From: Paramylibacter kogurei
Lineage (GTDB): Bacteria; Pseudomonadota; Alphaproteobacteria; Rhodobacterales; Rhodobacteraceae
Direction: 5' to 3'
DNA length: 64,000 nt
Assembly: GCF_002742285.1 (NCBI RefSeq)
Contig: NZ_MDGM01000012.1
Coordinates: 682,001-746,000, forward strand
Part shown: positions 10,802 to 19,748 of the stretch, in pieces
Layout of the letters: every line of letters starts with the position of its first letter
How positions within the stretch are numbered: position 1 is the first letter of the stretch
Made by a program: the position numbers and the translations under genes
The notes under the pieces: model-generated
Told to the model about the DNA's origin: nothing
Seen by the model: only the letters and a program-made list of their open reading frames with translations
Databases searched by the model: none

Positions 10802-11722
10802 ATGAGCGATTGGATCATCAACATTGCCAACACCCCTGCGGGAAGCAACCTTGCGTTGGGGTTGGCATTATTTGCCGCCGTCATGCATGCCATTTTTGGC
10901 GCATTGCAAAAAGGTAAATATGATCCCTGGTTGATGCGTGGTGCGATGGATTTTTGGTACGGTTTGATCGCCGCACCCATCGCATTATTTATCGTCCCTT
11001 GGCCCGAACCCCATATGTGGCTGATTTTTGTGGGCATGTTTGTCATTCACGTGATTTACAAAATCACCCAAGGCATGGCGTATAGCCACGGCGCATATAC
11101 GGTTGTTTATCCCGTTGTGCGCGGGCTTGGCCCATTATTCACGGTGCTTGCGGCGGGGATTGTGTTTGGCGAACATTTTGGCGCGGTGCAATGGGCAGGG
11201 GTTGTGTTGCTCACCCTGTCTATCTTGATGCTGGCGCGGCTAAACCTTAATCGCGCCAAACGCAGTGGTGTGAAATTGGAAAGCGATGAATTGAAGCTTG
11301 CACTGGCATGGGCGGTAGCGGCTGGGTTCATGGTGGCGGCCTATACCACATATGACGCTTATGGCATTCGCGCCACGGCCAACCCGTTCACATTCCTTGC
11401 GTGGTTCTTTTTCATTGATGGGCTGTCGGTGTTTCCTTGGCTTGCCGCTTGGCGTTGGCGGGGGATGGAAAACCGCCCTGATGTGGCACCATTGATGATG
11501 CGTGGGCTCATCGGTGGGATTGTTGCCTATTTCAGTTTTGGCGCGGTGATGCTGGCCACAAGATTGGATAAGGTCGGCGAAGCGGCGGTGTTGCGCGAGA
11601 CATCACCAATATTTGCAGCGCTGATTGGTTGGCTTTTCCTCAAAGAAACCGTAGGTGTAACCCGTGCCATATTCATGGGATTAATCGCGATGGGCGCGGT
11701 ATTGGTTGAATTTGGCGGCTAA
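10802..11722 (+). CDS. EamA/DMT-family transporter
   Basis: A 306-residue membrane protein with about ten hydrophobic segments in two five-helix repeats, typical of drug/metabolite transporters. The second repeat includes GEAAVLRETSPIFAALIGWLFLKETVG, the usual EamA ending in which a loop precedes an E-rich turn. The substrate cannot be told from sequence. It lies 42 bases after ftsY on the same strand and just before yciB, so it may be part of an ftsY-EamA-yciB transcript, an arrangement I have seen in Rhodobacterales. Confidence 0.88.
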   Translation: MSDWIINIANTPAGSNLALGLALFAAVMHAIFGALQKGKYDPWLMRGAMDFWYGLIAAPIALFIVPWPEPHMWLIFVGMFVIHVIYKITQGMAYSHGAYTVVYPVVRGLGPLFTVLAAGIVFGEHFGAVQWAGVVLLTLSILMLARLNLNRAKRSGVKLESDELKLALAWAVAAGFMVAAYTTYDAYGIRATANPFTFLAWFFFIDGLSVFPWLAAWRWRGMENRPDVAPLMMRGLIGGIVAYFSFGAVMLATRLDKVGEAAVLRETSPIFAALIGWLFLKETVGVTRAIFMGLIAMGAVLVEFGG

Positions 11723-11733
11723 AGGATAGTGAG

Positions 11734-12348
11734 ATGAGCAATAAAAACGTCAGCCCCTTGGTAAAAACCGCATTGGAACTGGGGCCGGTGATCTTGTTTT
11801 TCGTGGCTTTTGTTTTGTTAAAAGATCGCGAATTTATCGTGGCTGGCACACCGTACAAAGGATTCATCGCTGCCACCGCGCTATTTATTCCTGTTTTGCT
11901 CATTTCCACGGGGATATTGTGGAAACTCACTGGCGAATTATCAAAGATGCAAATCGTCACCGCCGTTTTGGTTCTGGTGTTTGGTGGGCTTGGCATTTGG
12001 TTTAATGACGAGCGGTTCTTTAAAATGAAACCAACATTGATCTATCTGATCTTTGGTGGGCTGTTGGGCTTTGGCCTGTTGCGTGGGCAATCATACCTCA
12101 AGGTCGTGATGGAACAGGCCTTGCCGATGGTGGATGCGGGTTGGATGGTTTTAACCAAACGCATGACCGCGTTTTTCTTTGCCCTTGCCGTTGCAAACGA
12201 AGTTGTCTGGCGCACCATGTCAACAGAGGCATGGGTGAATTTCAAAACCTTTGGGCTCACGGCGGCGCTGTTTATCTTTATGATGACACAGTCAGGATTG
12301 TTCGCAAAATACGGAATTGAACAACCCGACGACACGGACGCGGCATAG
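11734..12348 (+). CDS. yciB: Inner-membrane-spanning protein YciB (septation protein A family)
   Basis: A 204-residue protein with five or six membrane segments. Diagnostic blocks are KTALELGPVILFFVAF near the start, KPTLIYLIFGGLLGFGLLRGQSYLKVVM, and NEVVWRTMSTEAWVNFKTFGL. Family members (YciB/IspZ) affect cell envelope and division in enterobacteria; the biochemical role is not settled. The start is 11 bases after the DMT transporter stop, with AAAGGATAGTGAG providing a ribosome binding site. Confidence 0.92.
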   Translation: MSNKNVSPLVKTALELGPVILFFVAFVLLKDREFIVAGTPYKGFIAATALFIPVLLISTGILWKLTGELSKMQIVTAVLVLVFGGLGIWFNDERFFKMKPTLIYLIFGGLLGFGLLRGQSYLKVVMEQALPMVDAGWMVLTKRMTAFFFALAVANEVVWRTMSTEAWVNFKTFGLTAALFIFMMTQSGLFAKYGIEQPDDTDAA

Positions 12349-12363
12349 ACCGCGTCCCGAACA

Positions 12364-13059
12364 CTATCGTTTGAACAGATTTTTCTGGGCGGATTTATCG
12401 CCCAGTGTTTTGCGTTTTTCCGCCGCCAATGCGCGACCACGGGCAAGGGCAGGGCGCGCCGCACAACGATCAAGCCACGCTGCCATATTGGGGAATTTTG
12501 TCAAATCCTGTTCTTGGCGTTCCCACAGGCTCGCCCACGGCCACACGGCCATATCTGCAATGGAAAAATCACCACAAATATAATCCTGCCCCGCCAGTTG
12601 TTTTTCCAAAACACCATACAGGCGGGCAACCTCGCTGCGATAGCGATCTTGGGCATAGGGGATTACTTGTGGTGGTTCCAAATTCGGGGCATAGGCCAGA
12701 AAATGATGCGCTTGTCCCGCCATCGGGCCAACACCACCCATTTGCCACATCAACCATTGATCGATTTCAATCGCATCGCGTGGTGATGCCCCGTAAAACT
12801 TGCCGGTTTTACGCGCCAGATATTGCAATATTGCACCAGATTCAAAAATCGAAATCGGTTCACCATCAGGGCCATCATGATCCACAATCGCTGGCATCCG
12901 ATTATTGGGGGATATCGCCAGAAATTCAGGTTTGAATTGATCGCCAGCACCAATATCCACAAGGTTCAGATTGTAATCTAATCCCATCTCTTCCAATGCG
13001 ATGGCGATTTTCCAACCATTGGGGGTTGGCCAAAAATATAGATCAATGGGTTTGGTCAT
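12364..13059 (-). CDS. Glutathione S-transferase (YfcG/YghU-like)
   Basis: A 231-residue cytosolic GST. The thioredoxin-like N-terminal domain begins LYFWPTPNGWKIAIALEEMGLDY and includes NNRMPAIVDHDG with the cis-proline and FESGAILQYLARK as glutathione-binding positions. The helical C-terminal domain contains YICGDFSIADMAVWPW, the conserved N-capping box. The TPNGWK segment is characteristic of the Nu-class YfcG/YghU group, many of which act as disulphide-bond reductases. GAGGA lies about 9 bases upstream of the ATG. Confidence 0.93.
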   Translation of the reverse strand: MTKPIDLYFWPTPNGWKIAIALEEMGLDYNLNLVDIGAGDQFKPEFLAISPNNRMPAIVDHDGPDGEPISIFESGAILQYLARKTGKFYGASPRDAIEIDQWLMWQMGGVGPMAGQAHHFLAYAPNLEPPQVIPYAQDRYRSEVARLYGVLEKQLAGQDYICGDFSIADMAVWPWASLWERQEQDLTKFPNMAAWLDRCAARPALARGRALAAEKRKTLGDKSAQKNLFKR

Positions 13060-13117
13060 ATATGTGTCCTCACTTTGTGAAAACCATTGCAGAAATCGCG
13101 CGTATTACAACCCCGTA

Positions 13118-14110
13118 CTACAATCCAGCACGGTGGCGATATGACAATCCGCGCAACCAAGTGAATGAAAGATAGGGCAATTTAAACATCGCACGGATTT
13201 TGCGTGGTTGTGCGCCATTGCCCAAACGCATGGATAATTCGGCGGGGGAAAATCCCGCTTCGCGGCGAAAAATGGCGTGATACAATCCAAATACCCCATC
13301 ACGGGTGTAAAATGACCAGTGGCAAAAACCCGCGCTGGGGCGGGCCATGCGAATGCCCATCATGCCAAGGCATTGTAAAACAGATGTGCAATCAATCTGA
13401 ATATTCACCCAGTTGGATCGACGAAACGGGAAATCCATACCCAATGCGCGATTGGCGGGGCCGGGGCTGGGCGCGAACCGTTCAAACAGCAAATCATAAA
13501 AATCATTTTGCCGCGCGGTGATATTGTAAAATTGTGCACTACGCGCGGCAGGGTATTGCAAAGCGGCCAGCGCCACCGCACCAAATTCCGCGCCCCCCAT
13601 CATCACAACCCGCCCAAGGTTTTGGTGCAAAATATGGCGCAAGGATTGCAATACAACCCGTGCCCCCATGGAATGCGCCATAATGTCGATTTTGCGGTTC
13701 GGTGCGATATCATGCAGGATATTGATCAATCGCGCCAATTGCGCCCCTTCCAATTCGGCGCGGTCATAAACCTGATGCACGGCGGTGCGCGCCAGAAAAT
13801 AATCAGATCGCGCATGCCATGCAAACCCGATCGCAAGACCGCCCCGATTGTCATATTGCGCGACACCCATCTGGCGCGGCCAAGATCGAATTTTCCAATG
13901 TTTACGATCAACATGGCGGGCGAAAATGGTGCGATGGGGGTTATTCGCATGGACAAGGGGGGAAAATTTATACCCATGCACCATGATAATAATGGGGGAA
14001 CCCACCGGCACGGTTTTCAGATTTTCCGCCAGCAATACCGCCAGATCACGCGCAGGCAAATCGGGGTGAAACAAACGCCCGTTTACAGAATTTACACGAA
14101 AGACAGACAT
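13118..14110 (-). CDS. Alpha/beta hydrolase, DUF900-like
   Basis: About 330 residues. The N-terminal half carries a lipase-like fold: IIIMVHGYKFSP is the oxyanion-hole strand, and IDIMAHSMGARVVLQSL holds a nucleophile-elbow serine (A-H-S-M-G). This resembles the DUF900 group of alpha/beta hydrolases. No signal peptide is evident with the chosen start MSVFRVNSVNGRLF; upstream starts at 14149 or 14179 are possible. The substrate is unknown. It is convergent with nothing close and divergent from metZ across the riboswitch region. Confidence 0.78.
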   Translation of the reverse strand: MSVFRVNSVNGRLFHPDLPARDLAVLLAENLKTVPVGSPIIIMVHGYKFSPLVHANNPHRTIFARHVDRKHWKIRSWPRQMGVAQYDNRGGLAIGFAWHARSDYFLARTAVHQVYDRAELEGAQLARLINILHDIAPNRKIDIMAHSMGARVVLQSLRHILHQNLGRVVMMGGAEFGAVALAALQYPAARSAQFYNITARQNDFYDLLFERFAPSPGPANRALGMDFPFRRSNWVNIQIDCTSVLQCLGMMGIRMARPSAGFCHWSFYTRDGVFGLYHAIFRREAGFSPAELSMRLGNGAQPRKIRAMFKLPYLSFTWLRGLSYRHRAGL

Positions 14111-14268
14111 CGGACTGCTCGTATCTTGTTTTATCGTTATGTGTTTCATAACCGCTAAAAACAACAAAACCGTAAACATAGCGTTTCAGTTTCATGAACC
14201 GAACAAATTTTCTGCAAATTTTTCGTCGCTGCTTGACGTTTTGCCGTTGATGGGCGTAATAACCAACT

Positions 14269-14320
14269 GTGGCGATTTGTAACCGGATTGTGGGCCACGT
14301 TAAACATGCCGCTAAAGAGG
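14269..14320 (+). promoter_or_regulatory. SAM-II riboswitch upstream of metZ
   Basis: The RNA matches the SAM-II pattern: a P1 stem GTGGC (14269-14273) with GCCAC (14294-14298), a loop beginning GATTTGTAACCGGATTG, then GTTAAA (14299-14304) and GCTAAAGAGG (14311-14320), the conserved pseudoknot strand. SAM-II elements are found mainly in alphaproteobacteria in front of methionine genes and turn expression off when S-adenosylmethionine binds. The next gene is metZ, as expected. I did this match by eye against remembered consensus blocks. Confidence 0.88.
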
Positions 14321-14332
14321 TCGAGGCGCGAT

Positions 14333-14359
14333 AACCCCGACTTTGGTTGGGGTTTTTTT
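14333..14359 (+). terminator. Intrinsic terminator between the riboswitch and metZ
   Basis: AACCCC (14333-14338) pairs with GGGGTT (14349-14354), followed directly by a run of T to 14359. It lies 13 bases after the riboswitch core and before the metZ ribosome binding site, so it is well placed as the off-state terminator. The upstream GTCGAGG (14320-14326) could pair with CCCCGAC (14335-14341), which would disrupt the terminator; that antiterminator role is an inference. Confidence 0.8.
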
Positions 14360-14385
14360 ATGGGCGGCGCCCAAAGGATATGAAT

Positions 14386-15564
14386 ATGGAAAACTGGAAA
14401 GCAAAAACAAAATTGGTACACGCAGGTGCCAAACGCAGCCAATTTGGCGAATTGTCAGAGGCGATTTTTCTGACCCAAGGGTTTGTGTATGACACTGCCG
14501 AGGATGCCGAAGCACGCTTTATCGAAAGCGGGCCAGATGATTACATCTATGCGCGTTACGCCAACCCAACCGTGCGCATGTTCGAAGAACGCCTTGCAGC
14601 ACTAGAAGGGGCAGAGGATGCATTCGCCACCGCATCGGGCATGGCGGCCGTGTCTGGCACATTGTTTTCCATGTTACGCGCGGGTGATCATGTTGTATCG
14701 TCCAAGGCATTGTTTGGGTCTTGCCTGTTTGTGATTGATGATATCCTGCGCCGCTGGGGGATCGAGGTCACATTGGTTGATGGCACTGATCTGGATGCAT
14801 GGGCCGCCGCAATGCAGCCAAACACCAAGGTTTGTTTTTGCGAGGCGATTTCAAACCCGACATTGCAAGTGATCGATATCGCTGGCGTTGCCAAAATCGC
14901 CCATGCGGGCGGTGCGCAATTGGTTGTGGATAACGTATTTGCCACCCCAGTGTTTCAACGCACGCTGGAACTGGGCGCGGATGTGGTTGTTTATTCCGCC
15001 ACCAAACATATCGACGGGCAGGGGCGCTGTTTGGGTGGCATCGTTTTGGGAACCAAGGAATTCATCCAAGACACATTTATCCCATTTAACAAACACACAG
15101 GCCCCGCGATGAGCCCATTCACCGCTTGGGTGATGCTCAAAGGGCTGGAAACACTTGTTTTGCGCTGCGAAGCACAGGCAAAATCCGCCGCCGCCATCGT
15201 TGATGCGCTAAAGGGTCATGCAAAGTTGACCACGGTCATCTATCCCACCGATGAAACCCACCCACAGCACGAATTGGCAAATCGCCAAATGAGCGCAGGT
15301 GGCACCGTTGTCGCGTTCGAGGTTAAGGGGGGCAAAGCGGCTGCATTTAAATTGCTGAACAATTTGGAAATCTTCACCATTTCCAACAACCTTGGTGACG
15401 CCAAAAGCCTGGTCACACATCCCGTGACCACCACCCATAAAAACCTGACCGATGAAGCCCGCGCAGAGGCCGGGATCACCGATGGCATGATCCGCCTGTC
15501 TGTGGGGATCGAGGATACAGATGATCTGATCGCTGATCTGTTGAACGCGCTGAAACAGGTGTAG
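14386..15564 (+). CDS. metZ: O-succinylhomoserine sulfhydrylase
   Basis: A 392-residue PLP enzyme of the Cys/Met metabolism family that makes homocysteine from O-succinylhomoserine and sulfide (methionine synthesis). Landmarks are the YARYANPTVRMFEERLAALEG block, ATASGMAAVSGTLF, VVDNVFATPVFQ and the PLP lysine in SATKHIDGQGR near residue 206; the C-terminus has LVTHPVTTTHKNL. The family is hard to separate from MetB or MetY by eye, but the NPT and THKNL features and riboswitch context favour MetZ. I prefer the ATG at 14386, eight bases after AAGG, over the ATG at 14380. Confidence 0.93.
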   Translation: MENWKAKTKLVHAGAKRSQFGELSEAIFLTQGFVYDTAEDAEARFIESGPDDYIYARYANPTVRMFEERLAALEGAEDAFATASGMAAVSGTLFSMLRAGDHVVSSKALFGSCLFVIDDILRRWGIEVTLVDGTDLDAWAAAMQPNTKVCFCEAISNPTLQVIDIAGVAKIAHAGGAQLVVDNVFATPVFQRTLELGADVVVYSATKHIDGQGRCLGGIVLGTKEFIQDTFIPFNKHTGPAMSPFTAWVMLKGLETLVLRCEAQAKSAAAIVDALKGHAKLTTVIYPTDETHPQHELANRQMSAGGTVVAFEVKGGKAAAFKLLNNLEIFTISNNLGDAKSLVTHPVTTTHKNLTDEARAEAGITDGMIRLSVGIEDTDDLIADLLNALKQV

Positions 15565-15691
15565 CGGAATATTAGGGGAAATGTTTCAAAATCAGATCAA
15601 AGCGTCGTGATTGCGCCGCTTTGACTGGTAACTTTTGATCTAAACCCCTATATAGACCGTATCAAGGGCACTAGACCGAAAGGAAACCCCT

Positions 15692-16312
15692 ATGAACCTT
15701 CCAGATCCATTGAAAAACCAAACAGGCGAATTGGTTGTTGAAAAACCAACCAAGGAACAGGCCGAAGATGCCGTGCGCACTTTGTTGCGCTGGGCTGGGG
15801 ATAACCCAGAACGCGAAGGGTTGTTGGATACACCTAGCCGCGTGGTAAAGGCATATGGCGAATGGTTTCGTGGATATGAAGAAGACCCGATTGATATGCT
15901 GAAACGCACATTTTCAGAGGTCGAAGGGTATGACGAAATGGTGTTGTTAAAAGACATCCGTTTCGAAAGCTATTGCGAACACCACATGGCCCCGATTATC
16001 GGTGTGGCGCATGTGGCCTATATCCCAACCGCGCGGGTTGTGGGGATTTCCAAACTGGCACGGGTTGTGGATGCATTTGCCAAACGCTTGCAAGTGCAGG
16101 AAAAAATGACATCACAAATCGCAAATGCCATTGAAACCGCATTACGCCCCCACGGTGTTGCGGTGGTGTTGGAAGGCGAACATCATTGCATGTGCACGCG
16201 CGGCGTAAATAAAAACGGCGTCACCATGATGACATCCGCCATGCGCGGTGCGTTTAAAACTGATCGCAATCAGCGTCGCGAATTCATGGCGGCAATTGGG
16301 AAGTCAGCGTAA
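15692..16312 (+). CDS. folE: GTP cyclohydrolase I
   Basis: A 206-residue enzyme that converts GTP to dihydroneopterin triphosphate, the first step of folate and pterin synthesis. Zinc ligands and active-site residues are visible: [13 protein letters not shown] near residue 91, and [25 protein letters not shown] near residue 165. The segment [17 protein letters not shown] is also typical. AAAGGAAA precedes the ATG. The stop codon lies in a small AACCC/GGGTT hairpin (16311-16324) that may act as a terminator. Confidence 0.97.
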   Translation: MNLPDPLKNQTGELVVEKPTKEQAEDAVRTLLRWAGDNPEREGLLDTPSRVVKAYGEWFRGYEEDPIDMLKRTFSEVEGYDEMVLLKDIRFESYCEHHMAPIIGVAHVAYIPTARVVGISKLARVVDAFAKRLQVQEKMTSQIANAIETALRPHGVAVVLEGEHHCMCTRGVNKNGVTMMTSAMRGAFKTDRNQRREFMAAIGKSA

Positions 16313-16810
16313 CCCTTTTGGGTTTTATGCGGATAAGCTGTGCCTCCGGCACGGGTTTTTGCAACTGTTTGGCGCGATGCGGTGGCTGGGTCTTTGTTTG
16401 AATTGCTGAGATAATGTCAAAGCAAACCTTTCACCGTTCGCATCTGTAACGCGATTGAAACCCGTTTGCGGGTAAAAGCATTTCGTCGACAATATGATTT
16501 TGGGTTTTTGGGATGCATACACATTCCATAAATTATCAACAAACGGATCACTGGTTTTGGGGACCTGCCCATGACCAACAAGGGAAACCTTGTTTTGATG
16601 CGGGGGAAACCCTGTCCTGCCATATCATAACGGTGGCGCCGCCAAATCAAAATTCACTTTGCGTGACTTAACCCCTCGCAAACCCCAAGTGACCCCGTTG
16701 CAAGACGGGGCGACAGGGTGGTTTGTGGGGCGGTTTTGTTGTGCAATTGTGTGATGGGTGTCACGCTTATCTATCTTGACAGTTTGCCGTCCCTCCACCA
16801 AACCTTGCGC
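16313..16810. other. Noncoding gap between folE and trkH
   Basis: About 500 bases with no convincing gene. It begins with a short hairpin (AACCC TTTT GGGTT, 16311-16324) at the end of folE and contains a stem CCCCGT / ACGGGG at 16693-16710. Short open frames on the minus strand (for example 16417-16650) have no ribosome binding site or family resemblance. The trkH promoter must lie here, probably after the 16693-16710 stem. Confidence 0.5.
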
Positions 16811-18259
16811 ATGTTTGATTTTCGCCCTGCGGGTTATGTTATTGGGATGCTGGTCGTAGCGCTGGGCGCTGCGATGTTGCTCCCTATGATCGTGGATATT
16901 GTCACGCAGAGCGGCCATGCGGGTGCATTTGCGGTTTGCGCATTTATTACCTGTATTTCAGGGGCGGTGATCGCATTGGCCTGTGCCAATGCCGCCGAGG
17001 GCGGATTAACCATTCAACAGACATTTTTCCTGACCACTGGTGTGTGGTTGGTTTTGCCATTTTTTGGGTCTTTGCCGTTTATTTTTGGCGCAACAGAGGC
17101 GCGATTTGTTGATGCGTTTTTTGAGGCAATGTCAGGGCTGACCACCACGGGTGGTACGGTATTCACAGGGCTTGATACCATGCCCAAAGGATTGTTGTTT
17201 TGGCGTGGGTTGATGCAGTGGTTTGGCGGCATTGGTGTGGTTGTGATGGCGATGGTGTTTTTGCCCATGTTGCGCGTTGGTGGGATGCAGATTTTCCGCA
17301 CCGAAGGCTTTGATACATTTGGGAAAATCTTGCCACGTGCTGCGGAAATTGCGCGCAATATTTCATCGATTTATATCACGCTGACACTAACCTGCATGGT
17401 GGCCTATGCCATGGCGGGGCAATCGTTTTTTGATGCGATGGTACATTCCATGACCACCATCGCCACAGGCGGTTTTGCCAATTATGATTCAAGCTTTAGC
17501 GATCTTGGCGCCGCCACCGAATATATCGGTGCAACATTCATGATTTTGGCGGCGCTGCCCTTTGTGCGTTATGTGCAATTCATGGGTGGTTCGGTAAAAC
17601 CCCTGTTCAAAGACAGCCAGATCCGCGCATTTGCAATGACGCTGTTGGTGGTGGTTTTAATGCTGACAATCTGGCGATTTACTTTTGTGACGCAATCTGG
17701 CGAATTTGCATTTCGCAAGGCGCTGTTTAACGGCGTGTCGATCCTGACGGGCACAGGCTATGCCAGCGATGATTATATGCTGTGGGGAGGGTTCCCGATT
17801 ACGGTATTTTTCCTGATCGGTTTGATCGGGGGCTGTGCGGGATCAACCACATGTTCGATCAAGATTTTCCGCTTTCAGCTGTTATTTGCATCCATTCGTG
17901 CCCAAATTCAACGCATTCACAACCCAAGTGGCATTTTTCAGCCCAGATATGAACGCAGACCCGTATCCGAAGATGTTATTTCTTCTGTGATGGCGTTTTT
18001 TATGTTATTTATGGTTTCATTAGCCGTTTTGTCCATTGCACTAGGCATGACGGGGCTGGACGCCGTGACCTCAATTTCAGGTGCAGCAGCGGCGCTGGCG
18101 AATATTGGCCCAGGATTAGGGGCCGAAATAGGACCATCCGGCAATTTCGCCGGTCTGAACGATGGCGCCAAATGGTTGCTTTCGGCAGGAATGTTGGTCG
18201 GACGATTGGAATTAATGGCGGTGTATGTGATGTTTACCGCAACATTTTGGAAAGGTTAA
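16811..18259 (+). CDS. trkH: Trk-type potassium uptake protein TrkH
   Basis: A 482-residue potassium channel-like subunit of the inner membrane that works with the cytosolic regulator TrkA (not in this window). Four selectivity-filter segments are visible: SGLTTTGGTVF, MTTIATGGFANYD, ILTGTGYASDDY and a fourth near GAAAALANIGPGLG. The loop GGCAGSTTCSIKIFRF is also conserved. The chosen start MFDFRPAGYVIGML gives the usual length, although an open frame extends upstream to 16718; the ribosome binding site is weak. The next gene starts three bases after its stop. Confidence 0.93.
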   Translation: MFDFRPAGYVIGMLVVALGAAMLLPMIVDIVTQSGHAGAFAVCAFITCISGAVIALACANAAEGGLTIQQTFFLTTGVWLVLPFFGSLPFIFGATEARFVDAFFEAMSGLTTTGGTVFTGLDTMPKGLLFWRGLMQWFGGIGVVVMAMVFLPMLRVGGMQIFRTEGFDTFGKILPRAAEIARNISSIYITLTLTCMVAYAMAGQSFFDAMVHSMTTIATGGFANYDSSFSDLGAATEYIGATFMILAALPFVRYVQFMGGSVKPLFKDSQIRAFAMTLLVVVLMLTIWRFTFVTQSGEFAFRKALFNGVSILTGTGYASDDYMLWGGFPITVFFLIGLIGGCAGSTTCSIKIFRFQLLFASIRAQIQRIHNPSGIFQPRYERRPVSEDVISSVMAFFMLFMVSLAVLSIALGMTGLDAVTSISGAAAALANIGPGLGAEIGPSGNFAGLNDGAKWLLSAGMLVGRLELMAVYVMFTATFWKG

Positions 18260-18261
18260 CC

Positions 18262-19686
18262 ATGGTAAAGGGTGATTTAGACCCCACCAATTGGGATGAA
18301 TTTCGCACAACTGCGCATCGCATGTTGGATGCAAGCATAACAAAAATGGAAAACGCGGATCAGGGGCGGGTGTGGACACCTTTGCCCCAAGATTTGCGTG
18401 ATCAGTTTAGCCGCGATTTACCGCGCACGGGCAGCAATCCCGAACAGGTCATGAATGACATCATGCCATATGGTGCGGGCAATACGCATCCTCGGTTTTG
18501 GGGTTGGGTACATGGCGCTGGTGCACCAAGCGGCGTTCTGGCTGATATCATTGCTGCGGCAATGAATGTGAACGCAGGGGGGCGCGATCATATCGCACCC
18601 GTTGTGGAACGACAGGTCGTGCGGTGGTGCGCGGATATCATGGGTTTTGGTGATGATGCGTCAGGGCTGGTTGTATCGGGCACATCGCTGGCCACGATTA
18701 TCGCGCTCAAGGTTGCGCGTGACAAAGCATTGCCAACCGTGCGCGGTGGCGGCATCGGCGATGCACGCCTTGTGGGATACACATCAAAACAAACCCATAC
18801 CTGTGTAAAACGTGCGTTTGATATGTTGGGTCTTGGCAGCGATGCGTTGCGCATGATTTCCTGTAACGATGCGTTTGAAATGGATCTGGATGATCTTCGC
18901 GCTCAAATAGCGGCGGATCGCGCCGATGGTTTGCAACCGTTTTGTGTGATTGGCACGGCGGGTGCGGTGAATATGGGTGCGATTGATGATCTGGATGGGA
19001 TTGCCGATATCGCCAAGCGCGAAAACCTGTGGTTCCATGTTGATGGCGCCTTTGGTGCCACCGCACGGGTGGGGCATTTGGTGCGCGATCAATTGGCGGG
19101 TGTTTCCCGCGCCGATTCACTGGCCTTTGATTTTCACAAATGGCTGCAAACCAATTATGAATCGGGCATTGTCTTGATCAAAGATGAATCTGCCCATCGC
19201 CATTCATTTGCCGATCGCCCCGAATATTTGCGTGGTACAGAACGTGGTCTTGCGGGCGGTGCATTTTGGGCGGTTGATTACGGCCCAGAGCTCAGCCGTG
19301 GTTTTCGTGCGCTCAAAGTTTGGGCGCATCTGGTGGAACATGGCATCGATAAACTGGGCGCGAGCATTGATCGCAACATTGAAACGGCGCGATATTTGCA
19401 GGCCCGCATCGCACGAGAACCCAAACTGGAATCGCTTGCACCTGTGCCGTTGAACATCAATTGTTTTCGCTATGTCACCAATGATGTGAATATGGATGCA
19501 ATCAACGAGGAAATCGTGATTCAACTCCAAGAAAGCGGTGTCGCGGTGCCTTCAACCACGCGATTGAACGGGCAATTGGCTATTCGTGTGAATATCACCA
19601 ATCACCGTACACAAAATTCCGATATGGATTTGTTGGTGGACGAGGTGTTGCGCTTGGGCGAAATGTTGAGCGTCGCTGCGGCCTAG
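18262..19686 (+). CDS. PLP-dependent group II decarboxylase-like protein
   Basis: A 474-residue PLP enzyme of the aromatic-L-amino-acid/glutamate decarboxylase family. The fold signature includes NTHPRFWGWVHGAGAPSGV near the start, GTSLATIIALKVARD, the cofactor-binding HVDGAFGAT, and the PLP lysine in DFHKWLQTNYESG (Lys293). The decarboxylated substrate cannot be read from the sequence. It starts two bases after trkH with AAAGG positioned for initiation, so it is likely co-transcribed with trkH; a functional link between the two is not evident. Confidence 0.88.
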   Translation: MVKGDLDPTNWDEFRTTAHRMLDASITKMENADQGRVWTPLPQDLRDQFSRDLPRTGSNPEQVMNDIMPYGAGNTHPRFWGWVHGAGAPSGVLADIIAAAMNVNAGGRDHIAPVVERQVVRWCADIMGFGDDASGLVVSGTSLATIIALKVARDKALPTVRGGGIGDARLVGYTSKQTHTCVKRAFDMLGLGSDALRMISCNDAFEMDLDDLRAQIAADRADGLQPFCVIGTAGAVNMGAIDDLDGIADIAKRENLWFHVDGAFGATARVGHLVRDQLAGVSRADSLAFDFHKWLQTNYESGIVLIKDESAHRHSFADRPEYLRGTERGLAGGAFWAVDYGPELSRGFRALKVWAHLVEHGIDKLGASIDRNIETARYLQARIAREPKLESLAPVPLNINCFRYVTNDVNMDAINEEIVIQLQESGVAVPSTTRLNGQLAIRVNITNHRTQNSDMDLLVDEVLRLGEMLSVAAA

Positions 19687-19748
19687 CGCAATCCAACTTG
19701 TGCATGGCCCGCTTTGCTTTTAGCCTGTTGTGAAAATGGGAGGCGAAC

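Noticed and set aside
16417..16650. Minus-strand open frames in the folE-trkH gap
   Set aside because: No ribosome binding site, no recognisable domain and overlap with other spurious frames.
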